DNA of 64,000 nt, from assembly GCF_023218175.1 (NCBI RefSeq), contig NZ_JALPTH010000002.1, forward strand, positions 310,001-374,000, in the 5' to 3' direction. Below, in pieces: positions 23,982-32,731 of this stretch. Both the position numbers and the translations under genes were made by a program. Source of the DNA: Streptomyces lichenis. Lineage in GTDB: Bacteria > Actinomycetota > Actinomycetes > Streptomycetales > Streptomycetaceae. The number at the start of each line of letters is the position of its first letter. Within the stretch, counting starts at the first letter, position 1. The notes beneath the pieces were generated by a model. The model ran no database searches, was not told the origin of the DNA, and was given only the letters and a program-made list of their open reading frames with translations.

Positions 23982-25106
23982 ATGAAGCGTGATCGTTCCC
24001 GACAGGTCGCAGCCGTCCCTCCCAACAGCCCGGCGATCGTGCTGCGTCCGCTGCGTCTCGCACAGATGGCGCGGAGCTGGGCCATGGATGTGGCAGCCGC
24101 TGACATCGCTTCGCTGGGTGCTGGGTCCGATCGGGCGGCCGCCCTCGGGGCATGCCGCGGTCCGCTTCTGGGCACCGAGCTCGCCGATGCCTGGGAACAA
24201 CTGCTGCGAGACCGCCCAGAGGACTTCGGTGCCGTGGGCATCATCACCCTCGGAGCAGACGCCGTGCGCCTGCTGCCGGCCTCGGGGGCCTTTGCCGATC
24301 GGGTGCTGATCGAGGGCGTCGAGTGCATCGATGGAATGCAGCGGCTCGTGGCGCTCGCGACCGCTCGGGCCGAACACGGACCACGCGCTCTGAACGACGT
24401 GGTCGTACGATTGGAGGTCATCTGCGGAGCGGAGCGTGACCGAGTCCGCCGTCTCCATGACGAGGCGGACCAGTACGTCAGCCACCGGACCTCCCAGGAC
24501 CGTCTCATCCGGTGCCCCAGCATCCGCTCGTTGATGCAGGCGAATTGGGAGACATGGCGCTTCGACCCGCGCCGGGGCATGGTGCGTGAACCGGACGGGG
24601 CCGACGTTCCGATGGCTGACGTAACTCGTGCTCTCGCCTGTTTGACGGGGCCCGGGCCGGAGCTGGTGCACACGGTGTCGTCCGATGAAGGCTTGCACAC
24701 CTTGTGGGAGGACATCTCGTCTCCTTCCTACCGGTCCCTCTTCCACTCGTCGATGACACCAGTCGGTGTCGCTCGTGCCGTCGAGGCGTGGGCGACAGCG
24801 CAGGCGACTCTCAAGGCGTTGCCCAAGGCCCGGTCGCAAGGACATGGGCACCTCATCGTCTACGCTCCCGACCTCATCTGCTGGACCGCCTGCAATTTCC
24901 TGCGCCGCTTTCGGCTACACGCCTCGGCAAGCCGCCTGCCCTGGGCAGAAATCATCGCCCGGGAGGTCCCGCATCGGACCCGCGCCGCGGCTGAAACCCT
25001 CGTACGGCGCTTCGAGAGCGTCAGACCGGGTCGGCACCTCTATCAATCCAGTCTCCGGGAGCGTTCGCTGTGGACGGCGCTTGTCGAGCCGGACGTGAGG
25101 GCGTGA
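23982..25106 (+). CDS. AIPR/DGQHR-like protein of accessory block 2
   Basis: I do not recognise a close family for this 374-aa protein. Its central segment EGVECIDGMQRLVALATARA (IDGMQR at 116-121) resembles the NG-x-QT/DGQHR box of AIPR, DndB and DUF262-type proteins. It is followed by a stretch (LHDEADQYVSHRTSQDRLIR) like the I-x-x-x-N-x-Q-x-x-I block of AIPR. A role in phage resistance or nucleic-acid modification is therefore a hypothesis. The ATG at 23982 has AGGGA unusually close, so the start is uncertain. Its 3' end overlaps the convergent operon by 64 bases, which suggests a fixed gene association. Confidence 0.65.
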   Translation: MKRDRSRQVAAVPPNSPAIVLRPLRLAQMARSWAMDVAAADIASLGAGSDRAAALGACRGPLLGTELADAWEQLLRDRPEDFGAVGIITLGADAVRLLPASGAFADRVLIEGVECIDGMQRLVALATARAEHGPRALNDVVVRLEVICGAERDRVRRLHDEADQYVSHRTSQDRLIRCPSIRSLMQANWETWRFDPRRGMVREPDGADVPMADVTRALACLTGPGPELVHTVSSDEGLHTLWEDISSPSYRSLFHSSMTPVGVARAVEAWATAQATLKALPKARSQGHGHLIVYAPDLICWTACNFLRRFRLHASASRLPWAEIIAREVPHRTRAAAETLVRRFESVRPGRHLYQSSLRERSLWTALVEPDVRA

Positions 25107-25897
25107 CGTCCTGCGGCCGTACGGTGTTCTGCGGCAACGGCAGTGCCGTCGGGGTCACCGGACCAGTCCAAGCCCGTCGCGGCCCAGGGAAGGACGTCCC
25201 TGTCCTCCCTCAGGCGCCGCGACGCACGCGCTGCGGCGAGCCGCTCCGCAACGGCCCCGTGGAGCCTGTGGGATTCCTGGGCCTCGTCCGCCGGCAGCTG
25301 CTCGAGCCCCAGTAGCCGGAAGCTGTCCAAGGCCGCCGGGTCCTCGGCCATCCCGACGGCCGGCTCGATGACTCCGTCCGGTCGCGGTACCAGCCACCGG
25401 GAGGACCGCACGGCGTTCCTCAGCGACCGCGGCTCGTAGCGGTAGCCGAGCCCGGTGAGCCAATGGTCGAGGTCGCTGATCGCCAACGGTGGCCGGGACA
25501 AGGCGACGGCGACCCGGCACGCTTGCTCCAGGGTCCGCGGGCCGGGGAGGGGACCATGCCGGTACAGCCCGTACCGGCCCGCACCCGCCCAGCAGAATCG
25601 GTGGTCGCCGGCCATCAGTGCCCCGGCAGTCTTCAGAGGCACCTCCACCCCGTACTCGATCCACGCCCGCAGCACCAGCTTCCCGGTATGCGAGGGGCGA
25701 ACGCTGGAACAGGCCAGGGCATACAGCGTGTCCTCGAGGCGGCCGCCGGTCAGGCCCTGGCAGGCACAACCCGTCCTCTCCCACGGACTCAGGACCGCAG
25801 CGCAGTAGTCGCACGAGCGGACATCTAGCCCACGGAGCGGCCTGCGCCACGCCTCCGCTCGTTCGCGGAGCAGCGCGGACAGGGTGAACGTGCTCAC
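25043..25897 (-). CDS. Cys-cluster protein, third gene of the accessory operon
   Basis: The function of this 284-aa product is unknown. Near the N-terminus SCDYCAAVLSPWERTGCACQ forms a likely zinc-binding cluster (four Cys). The middle (KLVLRAWIEYGVEVPLKTAG, GRYGLYRHGPLPGPRTLEQA) and DHWLTGLGYRYEPRSLRNAV look like repeated winged-helix or HARE-HTH-type units. The GTG start overlaps the stop of the ATPase gene (GTGA), so translation is coupled. The C-terminal 21 codons overlap the convergent AIPR-like gene. Confidence 0.7.
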   Translation of the reverse strand: MSTFTLSALLRERAEAWRRPLRGLDVRSCDYCAAVLSPWERTGCACQGLTGGRLEDTLYALACSSVRPSHTGKLVLRAWIEYGVEVPLKTAGALMAGDHRFCWAGAGRYGLYRHGPLPGPRTLEQACRVAVALSRPPLAISDLDHWLTGLGYRYEPRSLRNAVRSSRWLVPRPDGVIEPAVGMAEDPAALDSFRLLGLEQLPADEAQESHRLHGAVAERLAAARASRRLREDRDVLPWAATGLDWSGDPDGTAVAAEHRTAAGRHALTSGSTSAVHSERSRRLD

Positions 25898-27225
25898 ATG
25901 CGGCTCCAGTCCAGGGTGCCGGAGACACCTGTGACGGAGGCGTTGTCCCTCCCGCCGTAGTGCCGCCCTGCCGCCAAGAAACTCTGGACGTCCGCTGCCT
26001 CGATCCGGTCCACGTTCTTTGCGGCCGCCGCATTCAGCAAATCGTGCGCCTTGCGCAGGACATCACGGGGCTTGCGGGCCGAACGCTCGAACAGGCAGGC
26101 GACTGCCTCGTGGGTGAAAGGGAACAGCTCGTCCCCGTCGTTCCGTACCACGCCGTCCTTGGTCGCCGCGACCAGATACGGCCGGAGCATCTGTGCCACC
26201 TGGGCAGCGTCACGGAGCGCCGGCAGCTTGACGGTGCTGCCCTCGTTGGCCTTGCTCAGGTCGAAGGTCGGAAGGTCGGCGAGGGCCCAAGGCGTACCGA
26301 TGTTCAGGGCGGCCCGAGGGTGCATGGTGACGACCATGGTCAGCATGTCCGCCATGGGCAGGGTCTCCACGATGACGTCCCGGAACCGCTCGACCTCCAG
26401 GTTCCTCTTCGCCTTCGCCGTGGTGGTGCTGGCCAAGTCCTCCAACTGGTCGCAGAAAACCATGACATGACGCATGCCGGCAGCAGCGGCGAATACCAGG
26501 AAGGTCGCCATGTGGACTGCGCCGCTACGGGAACGCGAGATCGGTGAGATTCCGATCAGATAGTCGATGGCCGCTCTGGGATTCTCGTCGCACAGGGCGG
26601 CGATTAGCTTGACATCGGGCGGGCCGAGCGTCTTGCCTCGTAGGGTCCGGTGCTCGTCCATCACCGCCGCCACCAGATCCCTGACGTTGTCCGTTGCCGT
26701 CCGCTCGATCAGTCGACGGCGCAGCCGCCGGGCGAGCGGGGCGGAGTCCGCCGTGGTGTGGTAGCCCACCGCGTACTCGACCGCGGCGAAGAGCGCCGCG
26801 CCCAGCGAGCGGACGTGTGTGGTGTCGAAACTGGTGAGCAGACAGCAGATGGGAACTTCGGCGGCGTCCTCCTCGTCCAGACCCACCGTCAGGTATGCGT
26901 CCTTACCGAAGTCTCGGTTGATCTTACCGGCCACATGCTGCATCAGGACGGACTTGCCGAACCCGCGAGCATCCGAGTCGCCGGGTACGAGCCCCACCGA
27001 CCACAGATAGCCGAACTTGAGACCCGAGTAGGACATGCCCAGCACAAACTTCTCGATGACTTCGTACAACTGCTCGGCATGTACGTTCGGCTCGTACAGC
27101 AGACCGTTCTCGCGAGCGTCCTGACCGCCGATACGCGCGACTCCTGTCGCTGGAAAGGGATTGCTCCGAAGCCGCCATTCCTTCTTCATCCATACGAGCC
27201 CGGGCAGCAGTCTGGATGTGCTCAT
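25894..27225 (-). CDS. P-loop ATPase, second gene of the accessory operon
   Basis: This 443-aa AAA/STAND-type ATPase has a short N-terminal segment WRLRSNPFPATGVARI like TniB/ExeA/ORC-type proteins. A degenerate Walker A is at about 83-92 (GDSDARGFGKS) and a Walker B at 254-263 (VMVFCDQLED). Sensor-like TMVVTMHPRAAL follows, and a C-terminal helical domain includes RKPRDVLRKAHDLLNAAAAK. The first G of the Walker A consensus is replaced by D, seen also in other ORC-like ATPases. The ATG overlaps the stop of the upstream gene (ATGA). It is likely the motor or switch of this operon; no nuclease domain is visible in it. Confidence 0.78.
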   Translation of the reverse strand: MSTSRLLPGLVWMKKEWRLRSNPFPATGVARIGGQDARENGLLYEPNVHAEQLYEVIEKFVLGMSYSGLKFGYLWSVGLVPGDSDARGFGKSVLMQHVAGKINRDFGKDAYLTVGLDEEDAAEVPICCLLTSFDTTHVRSLGAALFAAVEYAVGYHTTADSAPLARRLRRRLIERTATDNVRDLVAAVMDEHRTLRGKTLGPPDVKLIAALCDENPRAAIDYLIGISPISRSRSGAVHMATFLVFAAAAGMRHVMVFCDQLEDLASTTTAKAKRNLEVERFRDVIVETLPMADMLTMVVTMHPRAALNIGTPWALADLPTFDLSKANEGSTVKLPALRDAAQVAQMLRPYLVAATKDGVVRNDGDELFPFTHEAVACLFERSARKPRDVLRKAHDLLNAAAAKNVDRIEAADVQSFLAAGRHYGGRDNASVTGVSGTLDWSRM

Positions 27226-28583
27226 CGAATGTGCACCTCCTCATCGTGGCGGTCCGTGAAGACACTCATCACATGGAAGACCTTGGGCATGCCGGAGTAG
27301 TTTGAGAGAACAAGTGGCTTGACTGAGCCGGGCGTACGCACGTGGGATGCCTCGTCCAGATGGACGCGGAAGCCGAGGCCGGCGACGTCGCCGCGGAACG
27401 CGGAGGTGATGGCCGCGTCGAACTCGTCGTCGCTGATCCGCTGGTCCCAGCAGACCGCAGCACGGATGCGCCAGACGGGGCAGTAGGTCGCGCCCCCGGC
27501 CCGCTCGCTCTCCGCCCGCCACACCCGGGGGAGCGCCCTCAGCGCGGCGATGCGTGCCTCGGCCCCGACGGAGCGGATGAACGACACGTCCTTGCCGCGG
27601 CCGGTCACTCGGCCCGTCGCCCACAATCGCAGGGAGGGTGGGCCGGGCACGTAGTAGCTGAAGTTGGCGAGCCCGAGAAAGCGCGACCAGCGGCGCAGGA
27701 GCTCGTGACTGATGTAGTCCATCGGACATCCTGAGGCGGTGACCGCCAGACGGATGGCTGCCTCCTCACATAGCGCCGCGTAGCGCTTGCGGGTCCATGC
27801 CTGCGGGCGCGGGACCTGCGCGGCGATCTCTTCCCAGCGCCTCTCCGCCTGGCCGCTTCCCGGCTTCCGCGGCTTCTTCTCCTTGGCTTGCCGCTCCTTC
27901 TCCTCTTGCGCCCGCTGTTCGGCGCGAACCGCCGCACGGTGGACGGCGCGTTCGACATAGGTGCGCAGTGAGTCCTCGATGGTCTCGGGCGCCGCCGTCC
28001 ACCCCAGCGTGCCGTCAGCCACTTCGAGGATGGTGTGGCTGATGAAGGCGGTCAGGAAGGCCCCGTGGTCCTCGTGCTCGTCCCGGTACCTGAGCAGCGG
28101 CACGCTGAGGTGGTCGGACACGCTGTCGGGCCGCGCCCCCACCAGGCGGAGAAAGCCCTCGAACTGGGGATGGGCATCGATCAGCGCACCTGCCAGCGCG
28201 TGGTAGCCGGCGTATGGGTCCTGGACGACCAGGTCGGTCCAGGCGCGACCGGTTTCGGTCATCGTGAAGGTCGCGTCTGCATGGGCGTGCGCGGAGCGAG
28301 GTGACGAGGGCAACGCGTGCCGCTCCAGCCAGCCGAGCCGCATCAACTCCTTCAACACATCCACGGTGTTGTGAACGTACTGAAGGGGGTTGGAGTGACG
28401 CTCGATCCATTTGTCGACGTCGAAGGATCCGTCCCGGTCGTTGGCGCGGGCGACATGCTCGGCCTGGTTGACGATGGCCAGACGCACCCGCTCGAACGGT
28501 TCCCCTGCAGCCACCGCCCTGGCCGCCATCTCGATGTAGGTGAGTTCCTGAAGCCGCGGGATGCCGACCCCGCCCACACTCAC
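27222..28583 (-). CDS. Winged-helix protein, first gene of the accessory operon
   Basis: This 453-aa protein is not recognised as a named family. Residues about 70-125 (VHNTVDVLKELMRLGWLERH, then TFTMTETGRAWTDLVV) read like a winged helix. A charged Lys/Glu segment (EQRAQEEKERQAKEKKPRK, about 215-235) is a helical linker. The C-terminal half (LLRRWSRFLGLANFSYYVPG, LRLWATGRVTGRGKDVSFIR, ATYCPVWRIRAAVCWDQRIS) is a mixed alpha/beta domain of unknown fold. It is the promoter-proximal gene and overlaps the ATPase by four bases. A DNA-recognition role is an inference from the HTH. Confidence 0.72.
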   Translation of the reverse strand: MSVGGVGIPRLQELTYIEMAARAVAAGEPFERVRLAIVNQAEHVARANDRDGSFDVDKWIERHSNPLQYVHNTVDVLKELMRLGWLERHALPSSPRSAHAHADATFTMTETGRAWTDLVVQDPYAGYHALAGALIDAHPQFEGFLRLVGARPDSVSDHLSVPLLRYRDEHEDHGAFLTAFISHTILEVADGTLGWTAAPETIEDSLRTYVERAVHRAAVRAEQRAQEEKERQAKEKKPRKPGSGQAERRWEEIAAQVPRPQAWTRKRYAALCEEAAIRLAVTASGCPMDYISHELLRRWSRFLGLANFSYYVPGPPSLRLWATGRVTGRGKDVSFIRSVGAEARIAALRALPRVWRAESERAGGATYCPVWRIRAAVCWDQRISDDEFDAAITSAFRGDVAGLGFRVHLDEASHVRTPGSVKPLVLSNYSGMPKVFHVMSVFTDRHDEEVHIR

Positions 28584-29187
28584 CGGGCGATCCCGCGGCC
28601 GGTGCCGTCGGCGCGGAGCCGTTCATTGACCCCACCGGGTAGTCCGTGCACGAACACCTCTCCCCTCATTTCCCTCTGTGCTGTGGCTCTCCTGTCCTGT
28701 CGGCATACTTTCGCAGCTTGGTGCCGGTGACTGCCGTGGTGCTTATATGAATAAGACAGGGAAATTGGGCCGATCGGCCGTCATTCTTCCGGTGATGGGC
28801 TTCATGCCCCATGAGGGCGTGACTTCTTCAACCGCCTTGACTGGAAGAAAGATGACCCCTCCTGAAGCCCTGGAACCGCAGCGCAGATCGCGACTGTTGC
28901 CTATGGTGCTGATCACTCCCCAGTGGATGTCGGGGAAGAAGTGATCGCACGCTTTTGCGAAGGGAGAGATCAGCCAACCCGTAGTGGCAACTGTCGTCGC
29001 CACCTTCATGAGTCGTGCCCGCCACCACGTTCGTTGACGACTCGCAAGCCGGGCACAGGCCTCACCGATTGGCGCGCACCACTCGGCTTCTGTGCAGCAC
29101 CGCCGAGCCTTCGCGAGCGCACCGCTCACACAGCCACACCCCCTGCCAGGGCACCCCCATGCCCAAAACCGACCCTAGGAGGACTCC
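28584..29187. other. 604-base divergent intergenic region in accessory block 2
   Basis: It separates the leftward operon from the rightward gene at 29188 and must carry both promoters. An AT-richer part (about 28740-28960) contains a 65-codon frame starting MNKTGKLGRSAVILPVMGFM that I cannot support as a gene. No repeat array, tRNA or transposon end is seen. Confidence 0.45.
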
Positions 29188-29958
29188 ATGACGAACGTGT
29201 CACTTGCCGCGCCCGCCCCCGCGGCCTCGCCCATCAGCGTCGTGCTGCCGACCGCGTTCCATCCCCACTGGAACCGCCTGCCGGGCGTGCAGGTGGATGG
29301 CCGGCGACTCACCATCGACCCCGAGCGGCACTTCTTCCGCTTCGAGTCACACACCTGGCTCATCACCGATTGGAATCTGGTCGCGGAGCGACTGCTTCCG
29401 GTACAGGAGAGCTCCGAGAACGCGGTGGAGCAGATGGCGTTGGACTTCATCAGGGAAAACGCCGTCTCCACCAGCGACCCCGCCCGTGTACTCCTCACAG
29501 CCCACGAGGTCTACGCGTTCCTCTTCCGGGAGGAACATCTCAGCGGGCTGGGTCTGCCCCTGATCACCTCTGACCACCTCCGCATGCTGCGCGAGGCGGC
29601 CACGCTGATGGCCCTCAACAAGGTCGAGCTGGACGGGCACATCTCCAATGTCGGGCCGTGCTGGTTCTTCCCCGCGGCGACTTCCGTCGTCTTCGACCTC
29701 GACGACGAGATGGGCGGCATGCTGGACGAGGTCTACCACGGCGGATGGTTCAACGAGTACCGCCGCATCGAGTCGATCAAGGCCCATGCGGCCCTCGGCG
29801 GGCGCCTGGTGCACGGTTGCCAGTCCGTACCCGACCAGACCGGCGGCGTCGTCGCCCCGTACGGCGCGTCGATGGAGGCGTTCCGTGCGGACCTCGCCGC
29901 GTTCAAGTCCGCCTGGATCGCGCAGGTATACGCCCAGCGGGTGACCGGCCTGGCCTGA
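29188..29958 (+). CDS. Unknown protein of accessory block 2
   Basis: The product is 256 aa, starting at ATG 29188 with AGGAGG at ideal distance. It appears soluble and globular: PTAFHPHWNRLPGVQVDGRR, HFFRFESHTWLITDWNLVAE, LDGHISNVGPCWFFPAATSV and VFDLDDEMGGMLDEVYHGGW. No catalytic motif is evident, although the acidic DLDDEMGG stretch could bind metal. It precedes the methyltransferase gene by 137 bases on the same strand. Confidence 0.7.
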   Translation: MTNVSLAAPAPAASPISVVLPTAFHPHWNRLPGVQVDGRRLTIDPERHFFRFESHTWLITDWNLVAERLLPVQESSENAVEQMALDFIRENAVSTSDPARVLLTAHEVYAFLFREEHLSGLGLPLITSDHLRMLREAATLMALNKVELDGHISNVGPCWFFPAATSVVFDLDDEMGGMLDEVYHGGWFNEYRRIESIKAHAALGGRLVHGCQSVPDQTGGVVAPYGASMEAFRADLAAFKSAWIAQVYAQRVTGLA

Positions 29959-30095
29959 TCGGGCATCTTCCGCCGTATTGGGGTCTCCGGTGGAGCCTTC
30001 AACGCTTGGCGCGGGTGCGTTTCGGGCGTACCCGCGCCACCCCCTTCAACCCGCACCCTGCCTCCTCGTCCAGCGCGCTTCCGGAGAAAAGACAC

Positions 30096-30782
30096 ATGAA
30101 GGCCCACTCGCTGCCCACCTGGCAGGCCTATGCGGACCAGACGCCCGGCTTCGCGGACAACGCGTCCACGGCACCGCCGCGCATGGAGTGGGGCACGTCC
30201 CCGGGCGTCGGCCCCGGGGCCGAGATGCTGGGCCCCGCCATCAGAGATCGGGAAATCCTGGAACTCGGGTGCGGCCCCGGACATCACGCCGCTCATCTCG
30301 CGTCCCAGCATGGGGGCAGGGTCATGGCCGTCGACATGGTCAAGACGCAGATCCGCCGGGCGAACGAACGATACGGGAAGGTGGACGGGGTCACTTTCGT
30401 CGCCCATGAAGCCGCCGCCTATCTGCGCTCCCAGCGTAGGCGGTTCAGCGTGATCTACTCGGTGTTCGGCGCGGTCGGACTGGTCGACCCCGACTGCCTC
30501 CTCCCGCTCATCGCCAGACGTCTGCGGTCGCAAGGGCGGCTGGTCTTCTCGGTTCCGCACCCGCAACGCACAGGCGGAACGGCCACACTCGGCCGGACAT
30601 CCGCCCGCCAGGACTGGCTCACCCTCCCCGACGGTACTCGTCATCCTCTCTGGCGCTGGGAACTCGGCGTAGCCGATTGGTCAGCCGCGCTCAGTCGCCA
30701 TGGCCTGCGTCTCGTCCGTCACCAGAGCCTGCAGGATCCGGGACGCCCTCCCACTCTGCTGGTGATGGCGAGAAGAAACTGA
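30096..30782 (+). CDS. SAM-dependent class I methyltransferase
   Basis: The 228-aa protein has a Rossmann methyltransferase core: motif I ILELGCGPGHHAAHLASQHG, motif II VMAVDMVKTQIRRAN, and motif III-IV FSVIYSVFGAVGLVDPDCLL. The substrate cannot be deduced; it lacks the DPPY/NPPF motif of DNA amino-methyltransferases, so DNA modification is not indicated. GGAGAAAAGACAC precedes the ATG at 30096. It may form an operon with the unknown gene upstream. Confidence 0.85.
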   Translation: MKAHSLPTWQAYADQTPGFADNASTAPPRMEWGTSPGVGPGAEMLGPAIRDREILELGCGPGHHAAHLASQHGGRVMAVDMVKTQIRRANERYGKVDGVTFVAHEAAAYLRSQRRRFSVIYSVFGAVGLVDPDCLLPLIARRLRSQGRLVFSVPHPQRTGGTATLGRTSARQDWLTLPDGTRHPLWRWELGVADWSAALSRHGLRLVRHQSLQDPGRPPTLLVMARRN

Positions 30783-31256
30783 TCCGAGCAGTAGGAGCGC
30801 TACCTCCGGGTGGGAGCGGTTCATGTCCTGAAGCGCGGCCGTCGTGCCGCCTATCGTCACGGCCTGCCTCTACCGGAATGACCTAGCCGACGGCGACGGC
30901 GCCGTGAAATAAGCCGCCAGGGCGCGGGGCGCTGTGGCACCCACCCGTTCCGCTGCAGCTCAGAGCTCCCTCCCCGCTTTCGAGGGCGCACGAGGAAATG
31001 CCCGTACCGATCGGGGAATCACATTCGCATGCTGGCGAGGCGTTACCTCAAGTGGACACCATCGCACAGCTTGGGGACCGAAATGGGCACCGAACTCGCA
31101 AAGAACGCCTTGGAGTTGTCGAGATGGGGCAGTAACTCTCCAATAACTGAACCGTGCGGGGAATGGCTCCTCGTTCGCTCTACTGTTGCTCCGACAGAGT
31201 GAGTCGTGTCGCCGATCTGGCGAGAGCGGCATCAGTAGCGAGAGGGTCCATGACGC
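30783..31256. other. 474-base intergenic region upstream of the IDGQHR gene
   Basis: GAGAGGG about a dozen bases before GTG 31257 is the only translation signal seen. Short in-frame traces around 31080-31200 are too weak to call a gene or a gene remnant. No hairpin with a T run is obvious. Confidence 0.45.
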
Positions 31257-32216
31257 GTGAGTGTAGAAATCGGTGACCATCCGCCTATTCGTACTGAATT
31301 GGTCGAGGTCACTCCGACCGTGTGTGCGGCGTGGATGGAGAAGCGGACATGCAATCGGGTGCCACTGAAGCGTGCGAATATCGAGAAGTTCAAGGCGATT
31401 CTCCGCAGTGGGCAGTTTCGAACCACTCACCAGGGATTCGCGCTGGACTGGCACGGCTGTCTCATCGACGGCCAGCACCGGGCCGCCGCGATCATCGATA
31501 CGGAAATGACAGTCACCGCCCAGGTCACCTATAACCTGAGTCCCGACACGTTCGCTGCCATCGACGGCGGCCGAATCCGGACTCCGGGCGACTTCGTCGC
31601 GCAGATCACCCAGATGCGCCAGAGCAGGGCCAACGTCTACGCGGCGGCCCTCAAGGTATTGGACAACCGAGCCCAGGGACTCCATTGGACCCGGTGGACC
31701 GGTGGGCGGCTGACCGCCGAGCGGTTGCAGAGCCTGATCCCCCAATGGCCCGTGACCGAGGAACGGATCGTCGGCCTGATCAGCAAGGGCAAGCAAGCTC
31801 ACGCCAGCGCAACCGGGTTGGTCGTCGCCTACAGGATCATCACGGAGGGGTGGCCTCCACACGTGGCCGACCTGTTCTTCGACGGCATCGGCGACGCGAG
31901 CCAGGAGTTCGTAGGCAAGGACCCGCGAGCGGTGTACACGCACACCATGATCAATGTGAACAGGGGGGTAGTCAGCCGTGACAGCGTGCAGCAGTCCGCC
32001 CAGGCCATCAAGGCGTTCAACGCGCTGGTCTCCGGTGAGTCGATCGGCACCCTGAAGAAGATGAAGGCGGCCGGCGTGAAGAGCGTGGTCGACCGCAGGA
32101 CCGGCGAGCGCGTGCAGCAGGAGTACCTGGCGGACCGCTACCCGGAGGTCGTCCAGCCCACGATCAATCTCAGCAGCACCTGGCTCGGTGAGGGAGCGGT
32201 GCCGCCCTTTGCCTGA
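31257..32216 (+). CDS. ParB/DGQHR-superfamily protein
   Basis: This 319-aa protein has a clear DGQHR box: residues 63-76 read LDWHGCLIDGQHRA, preceded by NIEKFKAILRSGQFRTTHQG as in ParB/DndB-type nucleases or NTP-binding folds. After that, QVTYNLSPDTFAAIDGGRIR corresponds to the conserved second half of the domain. The rest is helical with a basic C-terminus. Phage and conflict-system proteins often carry this domain; the exact role is unknown. It is followed by a strong terminator and lies on the 3' side of tRNA-Ser(GGA). Confidence 0.75.
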   Translation: MSVEIGDHPPIRTELVEVTPTVCAAWMEKRTCNRVPLKRANIEKFKAILRSGQFRTTHQGFALDWHGCLIDGQHRAAAIIDTEMTVTAQVTYNLSPDTFAAIDGGRIRTPGDFVAQITQMRQSRANVYAAALKVLDNRAQGLHWTRWTGGRLTAERLQSLIPQWPVTEERIVGLISKGKQAHASATGLVVAYRIITEGWPPHVADLFFDGIGDASQEFVGKDPRAVYTHTMINVNRGVVSRDSVQQSAQAIKAFNALVSGESIGTLKKMKAAGVKSVVDRRTGERVQQEYLADRYPEVVQPTINLSSTWLGEGAVPPFA

Positions 32217-32262
32217 CCAGCCGCCCTTCATCCGACCAGACAGGTGAGGGTTCTGGCTCTAT

Positions 32263-32300
32263 GTCGATGGGCCCCGCTGCGAACAGCGGGGCCCATCGAC
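32263..32300. terminator. Perfect 17-bp bidirectional terminator
   Basis: Arms GTCGATGGGCCCCGCTG and CAGCGGGGCCCATCGAC enclose a CGAA tetraloop. It serves the IDGQHR gene on the plus strand and tRNA-Ser(GGA) on the minus strand. Confidence 0.92.
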
Positions 32301-32322
32301 TTCGTGCCCGGTGAGGCACTGG

Positions 32323-32407
32323 CGGAGGATACGAGATTCGAACTCGTGAGGGGTTGCCCCCAACACGCTTTCCAAGCGTGCGCCCTAGGCCTCTAGGCGA
32401 ATCCTCC
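32323..32407 (-). tRNA. tRNA-Ser (anticodon GGA)
   Basis: Acceptor GGAGGAT pairs with ATCCTCC. Anticodon stem-loop ACGCTTGGAAAGCGT has anticodon GGA, with a long variable arm and TTCGAAT T-loop. Its 3' end faces accessory block 2, the usual side for element insertion. Confidence 0.95.
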
Positions 32408-32530
32408 GCCGGGAACATTACATGACCGAGAGGGGTGCTCGCGAACTCGTTCCCCGCTGGTCACGGGGAGGGGGTCCGCCGGGTGGAGTGGGTGTGGGAG
32501 GCGGGTGTGGGCGGGGTCGGGCATCGGGTA

Positions 32531-32631
32531 GTCTGGGCGCAGCCCCTCACGTGGCGCTATCTGACTGAACTCCCCCAGGGCCGGAAGGCAGCAAGGGTAG
32601 GTCGGCTCTGGCGGGTGCGTGGGGGGCCCTT
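32531..32631 (+). ncRNA. ffs: Small bacterial signal recognition particle RNA (4.5S type)
   Basis: The conserved apical region CCAGGGCCGGAAGGCAGCAA at about 32575-32594 contains the GGAA tetraloop and Ffh-binding internal loops. Flanks can pair as the long SRP hairpin: GCAGCCCCTCACG on the 5' side and CGTGGGGGGC on the 3' side. The location just upstream of dnaX is standard for actinobacteria. Ends are approximate. Confidence 0.93.
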
Positions 32632-32731
32632 TGCGTTCCGGGCGGGTTTCCGGGGCGTGGACCGGTGGCGGGGCGGTCGGGGGAGGTGCGGGGCCGGTCG
32701 GTTGTCGGTGGGGCCCGATATCGTCGTAAGC

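Noticed and set aside
28743..29129. 128-codon minus-strand and 65-codon plus-strand frames in the 604-base gap
   Set aside because: No ribosome site, no recognisable motif and mixed codon bias; could not be supported as genes or as a transposase remnant.
30934..31146. 70-codon frame upstream of the IDGQHR gene
   Set aside because: No ribosome site and no convincing protein character.
23800..32407. tRNA-Ser(GGA) att duplication bounding accessory block 2
   Set aside because: I searched by eye for a copy of the tRNA 3' half around 23800-31250 and found none, so a mobile-element call is not justified.
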